Of a DNA stretch of 64,000 nt, positions 1 through 8,767 are shown piece by piece. Source of the stretch: Methanobacterium sp. UBA410. GTDB taxonomy: Archaea > Methanobacteriota > Methanobacteria > Methanobacteriales > Methanobacteriaceae. The notes below the pieces were generated by a model, which was not told the origin of the DNA, did not search any database, and saw only the letters and a program-made list of their open reading frames with translations. Position numbers and translations under genes: made by a program. Position 1 is the first letter of the stretch. The number at the start of each line of letters is the position of its first letter. Location of the stretch: positions 99,309 to 163,308 of the forward strand of contig DAHH01000015.1 of the NCBI GenBank assembly GCA_002498385.1, written 5' to 3'.

Positions 1-179
1 TTCAGATTATAAAATCTTTAAAAGGATTGAATTAATTTTGCGGACTAAAAATAGGATTAACCTTGTCTTAAACCAAAAATAGTCAAAATTAAGGGTTATA
101 AATTGTTTATAAACAATGGAATTAAGATGTTTAAAGTTTCATAAGGATTTGAAAAGTTTTTTTTACTGTTAAAAAATTA

Positions 180-205
180 CGCTCTTATCGGTTTTTAGGT
201 GCATT
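180..205 (+). repeat. Solo copy of an IS1595-like terminal repeat
   Basis: This segment reads CGCTCTTATCGG followed by a near-identical extension. It matches the left terminal repeat of the degenerate insertion element at 4837-5540 over about 25 bases with one clear mismatch. No transposase remnant lies beside it, so it looks like an orphan end left by deletion of an element. The rest of 1-460 is AT-rich and shows nothing else I can support apart from the leader of the small gene at 461. Confidence 0.6.
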
Positions 206-460
206 GCATATTAATATTAATCTCCATCTTTTTTTTGTTTAGGGATCTATCCGCAGCTGCAAAACTTATTGTTTAATTCTAGAACTGTGGACCTGCATTT
301 TTTGTTCAGTTCCAGGATAACTTTTAACTGTCTTCTTTAGTTCATGTAAATTTAAAATTCGAGTTCGGCACTTATTTGTTGAAGTTCATTTTAATTGGAT
401 ACTTTTTTTATACTGAAACCCTGCATAAGATCGTGTATAAGATCAAGGAGTAGAGGATCA

Positions 461-601
461 ATGCAAGATGTAAAAAATAGGAAAAAAGCCGTTATTCCTA
501 AAAAACAGACTGAAAAAGAGCCAGAGCTACGGCCTGAATACGTAGCAAAGATCCGACGTATAGAAAAGGAAAATAAGAAACCTATTAAGTATAACTTTTA
601 A
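461..601 (+). CDS. Small highly basic protein, 46 aa, unknown function
   Basis: The start is the ATG at 461, placed 6-12 bases behind AAGGAG/AGAGGA ribosome-binding sequence; an upstream ATG at 395 in frame has no such site and would add a tract of different composition. The product begins MQDVKNRKKAVIPKK and is dominated by Lys, Arg and Glu, with no membrane segment, signal peptide or Cys. Such charged composition fits a nucleic-acid or ribosome-associated peptide, but that is inference. I do not recognise the family. It stands alone on the plus strand with AT-rich DNA on both sides. Confidence 0.55.
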   Translation: MQDVKNRKKAVIPKKQTEKEPELRPEYVAKIRRIEKENKKPIKYNF

Positions 602-761
602 GAATTACTGTTTTTACTTTTAATTTAAGGTGTTTATCCAGAAACTGTGACAGGTTTAGGCCCTTAAATCTTCTTAACGATCCTATTTTTGGGTTTTCAT
701 TGGATTAACATCTAATTTTTGTCTAAAAGCAATAAATGATCGATGAAATTACTATTTCATA

Positions 762-1019
762 TCACCTTTTATTAATAATATTTTTATAGGTTAATGCCAT
801 AACAAACAAAACCATGAACATTATGACAATTGTAGATATATGTGTGGTTAAGAAACAAATTAAAATCACAGCTATAAAACTTGTATAAAATACAGATTTA
901 CATGAAAATTTTAACATTTTTTGATAAGGATCCTCTGGTATCGGACACCCACAGTAAGCACATTTCAGAGATTTTGAGCTTATTTTACGTTTACAATTGG
1001 GGCAACGAATTATACTCAT
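762..1019 (-). CDS. Zinc-ribbon membrane protein, 85 aa
   Basis: The N-terminus carries a zinc ribbon: CPNC at about residues 6-9 and CAYC at about 20-23, followed by CP. Residues about 40-80 form one long or two short hydrophobic membrane segments, and the C-terminus is short and basic (NKR). The ATG is preceded by a strong GGAGGGG site. Zinc-ribbon plus transmembrane proteins of this size are common in methanogens and their function is unknown. The ribbon would face the cytoplasm if the positive-inside rule holds. It is the only clearly intact gene in its neighbourhood on this strand. Confidence 0.75.
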   Translation of the reverse strand: MSIIRCPNCKRKISSKSLKCAYCGCPIPEDPYQKMLKFSCKSVFYTSFIAVILICFLTTHISTIVIMFMVLFVMALTYKNIINKR

Positions 1020-1220
1020 CTAATCCCCTCCAAAAAATTTAATTAAAAAAATAATCTTTAAAAAATGTGGACATTATAAACAATATGTTAAATTTTTGAT
1101 CTGCGAATCTAAAACACATTTTTTTTAAGTAAAATAAATTTTAAAGTTTATCTATTATTTATGTATACCATGGCATGCTATATGCATATTTGAGTTCAGT
1201 GCCCGCTTCGTATACGTTCC

Positions 1221-1502
1221 CTAATTCCAGCACGACAATGGTTGCTGCAATCGGACTAAATTCAGTTGAGCAATAGCTATCATAAGAGCCAAAGAACCGT
1301 CCGAAGCAGCACCGAGAATTACAGTAGTAGCACCAGCTATGAGAATAAGTTTGTCATGATTAAGATGTTCTACTCCGTTGATAACATCACAGAATAGTTG
1401 GAAAAGACTAATAGTTGCTTGGGTAGCTGTTTCTCCCCAGTGTTCTAGAATCCATCTTTCAAGTTGGATATCGCCCCAGATATAATCTTCAATACCACAC
1501 AC
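1221..1502 (-). CDS. Hypothetical protein with one hydrophobic segment, possibly N-terminally truncated
   Basis: From a GTG at 1502 the frame gives 93 residues: an acidic, Trp-containing part (IEDYIWGDIQLERWILEHWGE), then a hydrophobic stretch around residues 50-80 rich in Ala, Ile and Leu, and a short tail. The same frame stays open upstream to about 1649 and reads plausibly (VHRAGTENLTKDIEKN) but contains no ATG, GTG or TTG with a ribosome binding site. The gene may therefore have lost its 5' end, or start at 1502 without a recognisable site. I do not recognise the family. Confidence 0.4.
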   Translation of the reverse strand: MCGIEDYIWGDIQLERWILEHWGETATQATISLFQLFCDVINGVEHLNHDKLILIAGATTVILGAASDGSLALMIAIAQLNLVRLQQPLSCWN

Positions 1503-1845
1503 ATTAGAAGTTTCATTTTTTGAAAAATTTTTTTCAATGTCTTTTGTTAAATTCTCAGTTCCGGCGCGATGAACCTGGTAGAGTTGCGTTTTTTTTTGGC
1601 TATTGCATATAGGGGAGATAAGTATATTTTTTGAAGTAATCGTAAGCTTTTACTTTCTTGCGAGTTACCCATATTAAATTTGTCTTATGTTTGGACTTTA
1701 CTGGTTTGTGGAGATGTCTTTTTAATTAAAGTGTTGATTTTACTTAGAACTAATTCTTATAATAGAAAAAGCTGAGTATATAATTTAAGATCTGAAAGGG
1801 ATATTCAAAATAAAAAAATAAAAAAAATTGATAGTTTTCATTTAA
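1503..1845. other. Intergenic, possible lost 5' end of the 93-aa gene
   Basis: The part up to about 1649 stays open on the minus strand in frame with the neighbouring hypothetical gene. The remainder is AT-rich with runs of T and no repeat, RNA gene or promoter that I can support. Confidence 0.3.
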
Positions 1846-1962
1846 TTATTCTTTATTGTGGTATGAACCCATTATCTGACCCTTTCTTCCATTTTTAGTA
1901 TTCCTTTGCCTAATACGAGAGTCATGATGGGTTTTAGGATTACGAATTCGTTCCTTAGCCAT
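1846..1962 (-). CDS. Small basic protein, 38 aa, unknown function
   Basis: Reading the minus strand from the ATG at 1962 gives 38 residues beginning MAKERIRNPKTHHDSRIRQ and ending GSYHNKE. A GTGAGGCGA ribosome-binding sequence lies about 6-14 bases upstream. Roughly one third of residues are Arg, Lys or His and there is no hydrophobic segment. The composition resembles short ribosomal or nucleic-acid-binding peptides, but I cannot name a family. The good ribosome binding site and the codon-like pattern make it a probable gene despite its length. Confidence 0.55.
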   Translation of the reverse strand: MAKERIRNPKTHHDSRIRQRNTKNGRKGQIMGSYHNKE

Positions 1963-2460
1963 CTAAATCGCCTCACTTTAATTTTAATGAAATTGTCTTT
2001 TGAATTTTTTTGGAGGCACTTTACAACAGAATAGTTTTTAATGGCTTTTTTTGAGATCCTGGAAACAAAATTTTATATAATACTGATCACTATACACTAC
2101 CTTGTCACATGGTAATGGTGCCATAAAGTACCAAAACTACTATTTACTTATTGGTCTTCGTAAACTTGTTACGGAGATCAAGCTATTACTCTTTTACTTT
2201 TAAAACCACCTCTTGATGATACACTACTACTTATTCCACCCGTGTTATTTAAATTTTTCGGTTTAAATAAGGAGTTTTTGAAAAATAGAACTTATTTCAT
2301 GGTGTTTGGATGTGTGGAACTAAATTTTTTTGATTTTTTACCAATTACAACCTAAGATCCTGATCGTGATGATTTGCATTCCAAAAATGTACTGAAATTT
2401 TGGTGAATAACTAATTGTACAAAATGTTACAACTAAAGTTGCATGAAAAGTTACACAAAA
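1963..2460. other. Intergenic, nothing assignable
   Basis: About 500 bases of AT-rich DNA between the 38-aa gene and the candidate small RNA. On the minus strand a TATA-like ATTATATAAAA lies near 2070-2085 and could serve the 38-aa gene with a leader over 100 bases. A GTGATGA...CTGA pair near 2367-2394 resembles half of a box C/D RNA, but no second half or closing stem is visible. Confidence 0.3.
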
Positions 2461-2461
2461 T

Positions 2462-2471
2462 GTTATATATC
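2462..2471 (+). promoter_or_regulatory. TATA box for the candidate small RNA
   Basis: GTTATATATC preceded by an A-rich BRE-like stretch. Its centre is about 27 bases before the first base of the structured segment at about 2493, the normal archaeal TATA to start distance. Confidence 0.55.
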
Positions 2472-2492
2472 AAGAGGTATCATAAAAATTAT

Positions 2493-2583
2493 CAGTGGTG
2501 AGTAAGTCCTTCCGAAAGGATGAGGCCCGTGGAGACGGGGTGGGACGAGTAGGAATGGGTTCACCGTATAACTAACTTTTTTT
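2493..2583 (+). ncRNA. Candidate stand-alone structured small RNA
   Basis: A GC-rich island of about 75 bases sits in very AT-rich DNA. An outer helix pairs GGTGAGT (2497-2503) with GTTCACC (2559-2565, two wobble pairs). Inside it are two perfect 5-bp hairpins: TCCTT/AAGGA closing a CCGA loop (2507-2520) and CCCGT/ACGGG closing a GGAG loop (2526-2539). An alternative GTCC/GGAC pairing is also possible. A TATA box lies about 27 bases upstream, and a run of seven T (2577-2583) follows the outer helix, as expected for archaeal termination. No plus-strand gene follows closely, so it is not an obvious riboswitch. It does not match the consensus I know for RNase P, SRP, box C/D, hammerhead or common riboswitches. 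Confidence 0.5.
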
Positions 2584-3185
2584 AAAGATTTTATCATATG
2601 AATCCAGTTTAACGTCTATTCTGTTAGATATCATGTTATAAAACGTTGGATCATTTTCTCTGTACTTCCTGTGGATTGCTCCAACAATAAAATCTACAGA
2701 TTGTATTCCATTGTTGCCCCTGGAAGATTCATGTTTAATATCCACTTTACAAGGCATTTTTAAGTCTAAATAACTGTTAAAACTACCTATATCCTTGTAA
2801 GGCAAATATTTATCAATGGTAATTGTTACAGTGGCTGAGATGGACTTAAAATTTCACTGAGTAACCTTGCAATCATGCGCTTTTCAATTGCAGGTAGATC
2901 TGCCCGTAACCTGGGATCTACCCAATTTTTATTTAGTGCAATATAAGATATGGAAACATCCCTCTTTGATATACACTGTAAAACACGTCTGCGTGTTGCA
3001 TCTGATGATTCAGTAAATTTAAGTTCTGCTCGTATATATTTCCTGGATAAACCTTGCCTAACCTTCTTAATGCACCTTGTCGTGGTTTTTTCTGTTTCAG
3101 TGCAGAGAGCTGCCACTACAAAATATCTGCTTGATTTAGACTTGAAACCTAAATCCCCTGATTCATCTAAGAATATGTGCTTCAA
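2572..3185 (-). pseudogene. DUF3800 protein, frameshifted
   Basis: The 5' part (TTG start at 3185) encodes the DUF3800 signature: an acidic DESGDLGF motif at about residues 7-14, then FVVAAL and a basic central part. DUF3800 proteins are small RNase H-like-fold proteins often found near mobile DNA. That frame stops at 2826 after SPSQPL. The next frame continues at once with ITIDKYLPYKD and ends with the expected DUF3800 C-terminal motif QSVDFIVGAI at about 2690. A single indel near 2826-2840 therefore splits one gene of about 205 residues. The 3' end touches the T-tract of the small RNA on the opposite strand. Confidence 0.7.
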
Positions 3186-3439
3186 AAAATCACTTTAACC
3201 ATTTTTTTCATTATTTATATAATTATATGCCTGTAAATATCTGTTTAATAATGTTAAAAATCTTTATATTGATGATTAACTAATTTTCAGTATTCTATAT
3301 TGGATTATCGCAATATAAAAAAGTTTTGGTTATTGGAGGTTTCTGGATACTTCTTAAAAGTTCCCAAATCCTCTTGGATCCAAGTTTTTGCCAAAATTAG
3401 AATAAAAAATATCACAATCTGCTGTTTTTTATATAAAAT

Positions 3440-4184
3440 TAAACGCTCATGTTCTGTTGTTGGTGTGGATATTTTTTTATTATGTGATGAGTTTTATAGA
3501 TGTTATATTTATATGAAAGGTGTTGATCTGGTTTGGGATCTGTTTATTCCCGATGAGAAGAGAGCTATGGATGTTTTTAGGGGTATTAAATGGGCTAATA
3601 GTGTTTATTGTCCACCGTGCCATTCTTTTATCTATTGAAAACCGTGGCGTACAGGATAAAAGTCGCAGATACTCATGTAATAGTTGTGGATTGAATTTTA
3701 GCGATCTTACAGGAACTATATTATGCTAAAAGAAAACTTCCAATGGGTGATATGCTGTATACCCTGTTTAATCTGGATAAAAAAAGTATAAAAAGAGGCT
3801 TTCAGAGGAGTTAGGACATAAATGGGAGAATATATACCATTTAGCACAGGATTTCAAGAAAAAAAAGGACGTTCCTAAAAGCAGAGAAAGAGGAACCTGG
3901 GCCACAGACAAACCACCAATCCATCACAATGATACAGCAGAAAAACATCACAAAACAATCTTCAATGGTCAAAACCTTATCCAAAAAAAAATATATGAAA
4001 AGAAATCCAAAAACATTGCAAAAAATCAGTAACAACATTCACAGATGATTACACCATATATTCAACCTAAAAACCACACAAAATGGTTAAAACATTACAC
4101 AATCAACCATTCCTAAAACATATTCAGAGGAATCTCAAAGAAAAACCTAAACAAAACAAACTACCACAAGAACATGAGCGTTTA
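3440..4184 (+). mobile_element. Degenerate IS1595-like insertion sequence
   Basis: The ends are a perfect 16-bp inverted repeat: TAAACGCTCATGTTCT at 3440-3455 and its reverse complement at 4169-4184, with weaker similarity running about 10 bases further inward. The 745-bp interior holds the remains of a zinc-ribbon transposase on the plus strand. A related element, more decayed and inverted, lies at 4837-5540. I see no clear target-site duplication. Confidence 0.75.
3513..4036 (+). pseudogene. IS1595-family transposase remnant
   Basis: From the ATG at 3513 the frame reads MKGVDLVWDLFIPDEK and then YCPPC, the first half of a zinc ribbon. It shifts frame near 3636 into RRYSCNSCGLNFSDLTGT, the second half of the ribbon and the typical end of an IS1595 N-terminal domain. 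It shifts again near 3725 into AKRKLPMGDMLYTLF and again near 3808 into LSEELGHKWENIYHLA. The DDE catalytic part is not recognisable. At least three frame changes plus a missing C-terminus show an inactive gene. The parallel peptide order in the second element supports the reconstruction. Confidence 0.7.
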
Positions 4185-4222
4185 CAGGGATATTATCTGT
4201 CTATTTTAATTAATTTAACAGG

Positions 4223-4729
4223 CTACCCATCGGATATAATATATTTATAGAGGTGGTGTGATGATAAGACAAAATGGAGCATTGATTCTGTATATTTCCG
4301 TGCAGCATCTACATCATCTATGTCATAATCCTTTGTTGACATGACAACATCAAATTTTTTCCGCATTTCTTTTTCAACCACACTTTTTATAAATTCTATG
4401 GTTTCTGTGGGATCTCCCTTTTCTATATCCTTTTCTGCTCTTAGAACAACAGGACCCCAGTCCAATCCGGCTGGTTTAAGACCAGTGTAAGGAGCACCTT
4501 CTCCTTCCCGATGCAGGCGTACAGCTGTTTCAAAAAACCATAGATCAACAATTTCTTTGGCATCTTTTCCTAATTCTCTTGCCTTAAGGGTTTTATTAAA
4601 TGCTCGGGTTAGCTCTTCCTCTGATTCTTTAGGTACAAATGGAAGAACATAATTAACATTTTCCATTTTTAAAGCCATTTTACAAGCCGTAACTACCGGA
4701 CCATCCATAGTATCGCAATGAGGTGCCAT
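4223..4729 (-). CDS. DUF6448 family protein, 168 aa
   Basis: The sequence shows the hallmark HCDTMDGPVV at the N-terminus, a central charged helix (EELTRAFNKTLKARELG), the conserved FFETAVRLHREGEGAPYTGLKPAG block near residues 65-90, and a C-terminal HFV...HHLY segment. These match DUF6448, a family of unknown function with conserved Cys, Asp, His and Glu residues that suggest metal binding or redox chemistry. The ATG at 4729 lies eight bases after GGAG; a GTG three codons upstream overlaps that site and is less likely. No signal peptide is seen. The gene lies between two dead insertion elements but is itself intact. Confidence 0.75.
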   Translation of the reverse strand: MAPHCDTMDGPVVTACKMALKMENVNYVLPFVPKESEEELTRAFNKTLKARELGKDAKEIVDLWFFETAVRLHREGEGAPYTGLKPAGLDWGPVVLRAEKDIEKGDPTETIEFIKSVVEKEMRKKFDVVMSTKDYDIDDVDAARKYTESMLHFVLSSHHLYKYIISDG

Positions 4730-4836
4730 ATGTATCACTCCTACCTTTTTTGAATAATAAAAAAATTTCCGCAGATTGTTGTGACTATATTATATTTTGT
4801 CTGGAATTTGAATAAACTTTTGGAGTACTTAATTTT

Positions 4837-5540
4837 CGCTCTTATCGGTCTTTAGGTGCATTACCTGTTATGTGTACTGCTTTGTCTATCCAGTTTACTC
4901 CGTTTATGAATGTGAATTGGAAGAATTTGACGTATTATGTTGAGGTATTTCTTGGAAACGCCTCTAAATATTCTTAAATATTATTTTAACAATGAATATC
5001 TGTTTTCACAGTTGTTAACATGTTTTTCACGAAGATTGATACATTTCATCTAATTTCTATTTTTTCTGGATAAAACAGGGTCTTTCATGTTTTTCTCCAG
5101 ATATTCCTTAAACTCCTTGGATAATCTGTCAATACTCTCCCATTTATGACCTAATTCTTCTGATAACCAATTTGCACTTTCCTTATTCTGATTTAATATT
5201 ATATAAAACTTTAATATTATATAAAAACATTTTCACCTGAAGATAAGTGTTTATTGGCAAATATTGTTTCAGAAAAAATCTGTGAAATTATCCACCACAT
5301 TCATATACACAGAATAAGCGCCCAACTCGCTTATTATAAAACATAACCACGCTTATAAAACATTATAAAGACCCACACTCAGGACAATATACACCGTTAG
5401 ACTATCATACATCTAAAAAAAAATTCAAAACCTTCTCATCATCCCCAATAAACAACTCCAACACCAAATCACTCTTCATACCTAAAAAACATAACACCAC
5501 ATACTTCTTAAACCTTTGCACTAATAAACAGATAAGAGCG
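4837..5540 (-). mobile_element. Degenerate IS1595-like element, inverted relative to the first
   Basis: The ends are imperfect inverted repeats of about 25 bases, beginning CGCTCTTATC on each side (4837 inward, and reverse complement ending at 5540). On the minus strand the interior still reads MKSDLVLELFIGDDEK near 5479, a damaged CPECG ribbon half near 5390, SEELGHKWESIDRLSKEF near 5150, and FFQFTFINGVNWIDKA near 4900, interrupted by stops and shifts. The first three peptides match the element at 3440-4184 in the same order, so both derive from one family. Near-tandem copies of TTTAATATTATATAAAA at 5192 and 5210 lie inside. Confidence 0.65.
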
Positions 5541-5780
5541 TTAAAAAAAATAATTCCAAAATAGCCAAAATAACTCTTTTTTTGATTTAATAAGTCCCAA
5601 TCATAAAATAGTTTTTTATAAATTCATGGTTTGTATAACCAAATAATTAATACAAAGAGGGCCTTTAATACAAAGAGGACCTTGTAAAAAAAGTTTAAAT
5701 TAGAATCTAAATGAAAAAACTTTAAAATTAATATTCTTTAAAATTTAGTAGTTTATATTCTTCCAGACAAAAAGTAGGTA

Positions 5781-7148
5781 TTAAAAAATATAAAGCCTCC
5801 TTAAAACTGTAAATACTGTAAATGACAGTATAACCAAACTAAATATTACTATGAAAACGTTTAAACCCTTCACTTGTTTCTTGATCCTGTTGTTGTAGAA
5901 GAGTAAAAAGAGTAGGGGAGCCACTGGAACGAAGTACCTGCCCTGCACACCTCCCACCGTACTTTTACCAACAGGAGTCCATGCAACATATTCCACTGCA
6001 AATATCATGAAACAGATGAAAAGAAACGTTCCTGCAATGACGAACCTCTGCTTTCTGCTGATCCTTATCTCATTCTTATCAAGCAGGGCAGCTGCCATGA
6101 GCACTGCAACGTAAGAGTAAGTTACCCACCTTGGTAAAAAGATCACCCATCCTATATGGCCAACTGCTTCTATAAGGTAGGTGCAGGAATTGGCCCACAA
6201 CGTATGGGACATCACGCTTGGAAAGACAAGGGGATTTGAAAGTATGTAAGACATTTGCCCTTGAATTGAGGTTTTATAATTTTCAGGTACGTACAAAGTG
6301 TGGGTTGCAATGTACCAGATTGACTCAATTGCCATTATGGATAAGAACATGACAGCAAAGGTTAATAATATTTTCCTGCGATTTCCAAGTTTATAAGATG
6401 GAATGAGGAAAAATAAGAATATCAAAATGAAATAGAAAGGTTTTGACAGGGTTAACATTAAAACCAGCCCAAACAGGATGACAAGATCGAGGTTGGTGAT
6501 CACTTTTTTACCCTCGTCAAAGGCAAACTTCAGGAAGATGGCAATGACCAGGAAGGATACTGCTATGGTAAAACTGTCTGCAGAAAGGGAAGCACCCTGG
6601 AAAATTGTCATGGGCATTAAAGCCAGCAAAAATAGCACCCATTTATGAACAGGTGTTATCCTAATTGCCAGATATATCAACAAAAGCCAGACAATCAGAT
6701 TCATCAATCTACCAATGTAAAGCAGAAACAGGACTGGTAAGTTAAAGAGTTTGCCAACGTCCATTCCAAGGGCTGAAGCAAGGTAAGGAATTGGTGGATA
6801 GGTCACGATGGCATAGATTGAAATGTCCTGGTGAACCGTGGATGTTTTGTTTAAAGGTATAGAGAACGCTGAAGTGATGTTGGTTAAGGGTATCCTTCCC
6901 TGAGGGTACTTGCAAACATCCAGTTTTTGAGCTGCATCCAGCATGCTATCTGTGATGGTAACTACTGCTCCTCCGCTTACCTTCTCCGGTGTTATATGTC
7001 CTTCAGATACATCTGAAGCCCTGAAAAAATGTGTTTGTTCATCAATAACCTGAAAAGGAGGAACTATGACTAAAAAACTCAAACCATAAATCAGCGCTAT
7101 GATAATAAAAGCTGTTTCTGGTTTAATATTACGTAATCTAAAAATCAT
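5781..7148 (-). CDS. DUF2142 family membrane protein, 455 aa
   Basis: A polytopic membrane protein with about ten to twelve hydrophobic helices. The first helix is followed by PPFQVIDEQTHFFRA, matching the family pattern PPFQxxDExxHFxRA, in the first extracytoplasmic loop. A second mark is LMPMTIFQGASLSADSFTIAVSF near residue 190. DUF2142 proteins resemble the GT-C fold of polyprenol-dependent glycosyltransferases, and the acidic DE pair in the first loop fits a catalytic site; this functional assignment is inference. Its neighbour upstream is a paralogue, and a GT39-like gene lies beyond it on the same strand, so the three probably form a surface-glycan group. Confidence 0.8.
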   Translation of the reverse strand: MIFRLRNIKPETAFIIIALIYGLSFLVIVPPFQVIDEQTHFFRASDVSEGHITPEKVSGGAVVTITDSMLDAAQKLDVCKYPQGRIPLTNITSAFSIPLNKTSTVHQDISIYAIVTYPPIPYLASALGMDVGKLFNLPVLFLLYIGRLMNLIVWLLLIYLAIRITPVHKWVLFLLALMPMTIFQGASLSADSFTIAVSFLVIAIFLKFAFDEGKKVITNLDLVILFGLVLMLTLSKPFYFILIFLFFLIPSYKLGNRRKILLTFAVMFLSIMAIESIWYIATHTLYVPENYKTSIQGQMSYILSNPLVFPSVMSHTLWANSCTYLIEAVGHIGWVIFLPRWVTYSYVAVLMAAALLDKNEIRISRKQRFVIAGTFLFICFMIFAVEYVAWTPVGKSTVGGVQGRYFVPVAPLLFLLFYNNRIKKQVKGLNVFIVIFSLVILSFTVFTVLRRLYIF

Positions 7149-7249
7149 TAGAACAAAAATTGGATTCCATTATTTATAAAACTTTGTTCAAGAATCAAAA
7201 ATTAAATTTAAACCATTCACTGAAGATTCCACTAAATAAAAAAACTGAT

Positions 7250-8620
7250 TTATCCAATATAGAACCGTTTAATAATTTCTAGAAGTGCAATTGACAGCGT
7301 AATCAGGATAAAAGTTATTATAATTACATTGAAGCCCTTTTCAATATCGTAGTCAAACTGCTTGTTGTAAAAAAGCAACAGTAAAAGTGGAGCAATGGGT
7401 ATGAAGTACCTTCCATGAACACCGTCAACAACTGTTTTGCCTACAGGAGTCCATGTAAGGTACTCCAGAACAAATATTGAAGTAAAAAGTGATAGGAAAA
7501 CCAATGAAAAAACTAATTTATCCTTAAATTTGATTTTAACTTCACTTTTATCCAGAATAGCCGTTAAAATAAGCATAAAAACGTAAATGCATATTAAGCT
7601 AAAGGGCAGAGGAGTGTCTCCCCATCCGAGGTTTCCCACAAACATTAACAGGTAATCCTTCCAGTTCAGTGCCAGGGAGTTCAAAATTGCAGAGAGAGCA
7701 GTGAATGGTTCAGTCAGGATAAATTCAGTTTGGCCCTGAACTGATACTTGGGGCTGGAATGAGACATAAAAACCACTGGCCAGAATATTCCATATGGTGG
7801 CAGCTGTTAAAACAAGCCCAAACAATAATGTAAATGTTAAAAACATTTTTTTCTTATTTTCAAATCTGGAAGCCGGTACAATGAAAATCAACGCCATTAG
7901 TACAACGTAAACTGGTTTTGAAAGTGCCAACATCAATGAAAGTAAAAATAATATGTAAATATCCCTTTTTGTAATCAGGTCTTCATCAAACCTGAGTTTT
8001 AGAATAAAAGCCACCAAAAGGAACGACAATCCAATTGTAAAACTATCAGCTGAAAGGGAAGCCCCCTGAAAAATCGTCATGGGCATAAGTGCTAAAAACA
8101 TTAAAACCCATTTATGGACGGGAATTATCTTTATCGCCTTGTATATAAGAAGTATCCAAACCAAAAGATTTGCCAGTCTACCCAGATACATTAATATTAA
8201 AGGAGAAGGGTTTAATAATTTTGCAACATCTATAAAAACTGCAGAAGCCAAATAAGGGACTGGAGAATATGTTATAATAGATTTACCCGACATATCCATG
8301 AATACCTTGTACTTCTCGTTGAAATGAACCTTTAAAAGTGATTTAATATCCCTAAGATCCACCTTATTTTCAGGGTGTAACGGTAGGTTCTGAAACGTTC
8401 TTATGGATTCAAATGCGCTCTGTGGAACATAGATACCAGCACCGTAACCTTCATTTACAGGGAGCACGTGGCCTTCGCCCAGATAAATTGCCTTATAGAA
8501 ATGTTCAGACTCATCAAAAACCTGAAAAGGAGGGGTTGAGACCAAAAAAGTCATTCCAAAAACCAGGGCTATTATCAAAAAAGCTTTTTCTGGCTTGATG
8601 TTCCTTAATCCAATAGTCAT
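7250..8620 (-). CDS. DUF2142 family membrane protein, second paralogue, 456 aa
   Basis: Collinear with the downstream gene throughout: PPFQVFDESEHFYKA in the first external loop, HKWVLMFLALMPMTIFQGASLSADSFTIG in the middle, and WTPVGKTVVDGVHGRYFIPIAPLLLLLFYN near the C-terminus. Length and helix pattern are the same, which indicates a tandem duplication followed by divergence. The longer loop after the first helix (residues 45-110) differs most and may set substrate choice; that is inference. The genes are separated by about 100 bases with no obvious terminator, so co-transcription is likely. Confidence 0.8.
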   Translation of the reverse strand: MTIGLRNIKPEKAFLIIALVFGMTFLVSTPPFQVFDESEHFYKAIYLGEGHVLPVNEGYGAGIYVPQSAFESIRTFQNLPLHPENKVDLRDIKSLLKVHFNEKYKVFMDMSGKSIITYSPVPYLASAVFIDVAKLLNPSPLILMYLGRLANLLVWILLIYKAIKIIPVHKWVLMFLALMPMTIFQGASLSADSFTIGLSFLLVAFILKLRFDEDLITKRDIYILFLLSLMLALSKPVYVVLMALIFIVPASRFENKKKMFLTFTLLFGLVLTAATIWNILASGFYVSFQPQVSVQGQTEFILTEPFTALSAILNSLALNWKDYLLMFVGNLGWGDTPLPFSLICIYVFMLILTAILDKSEVKIKFKDKLVFSLVFLSLFTSIFVLEYLTWTPVGKTVVDGVHGRYFIPIAPLLLLLFYNKQFDYDIEKGFNVIIITFILITLSIALLEIIKRFYIG

Positions 8621-8767
8621 GAACCTATTTTTAAGCTTGTTGCTTATATAATTTAATTAAACTTATGATTCTTGAGAAGGGAGTATACATTTGAAAAAAA
8701 GCATTAAGCAAAGATTAAGGATTAACAGATTTTTCAATTGTTAAAAATCCAAGCTGCACACATCCGT

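Noticed and set aside
2367..2394. Box C/D guide RNA (GTGATGA ... CTGA)
   Set aside because: Only one C-D pair is present, spacing is long, and no C'/D' boxes or terminal stem are visible.
2505..2550. Hammerhead ribozyme suggested by GTCC...GATGAG...
   Set aside because: The CUGAUGA and GAAA core elements are not both present in the right order, so the catalytic core cannot form.
3300..3638. Plus-strand gene starting at 3300
   Set aside because: It crosses the left terminal repeat of the insertion element; only the part from 3513 matches transposase.
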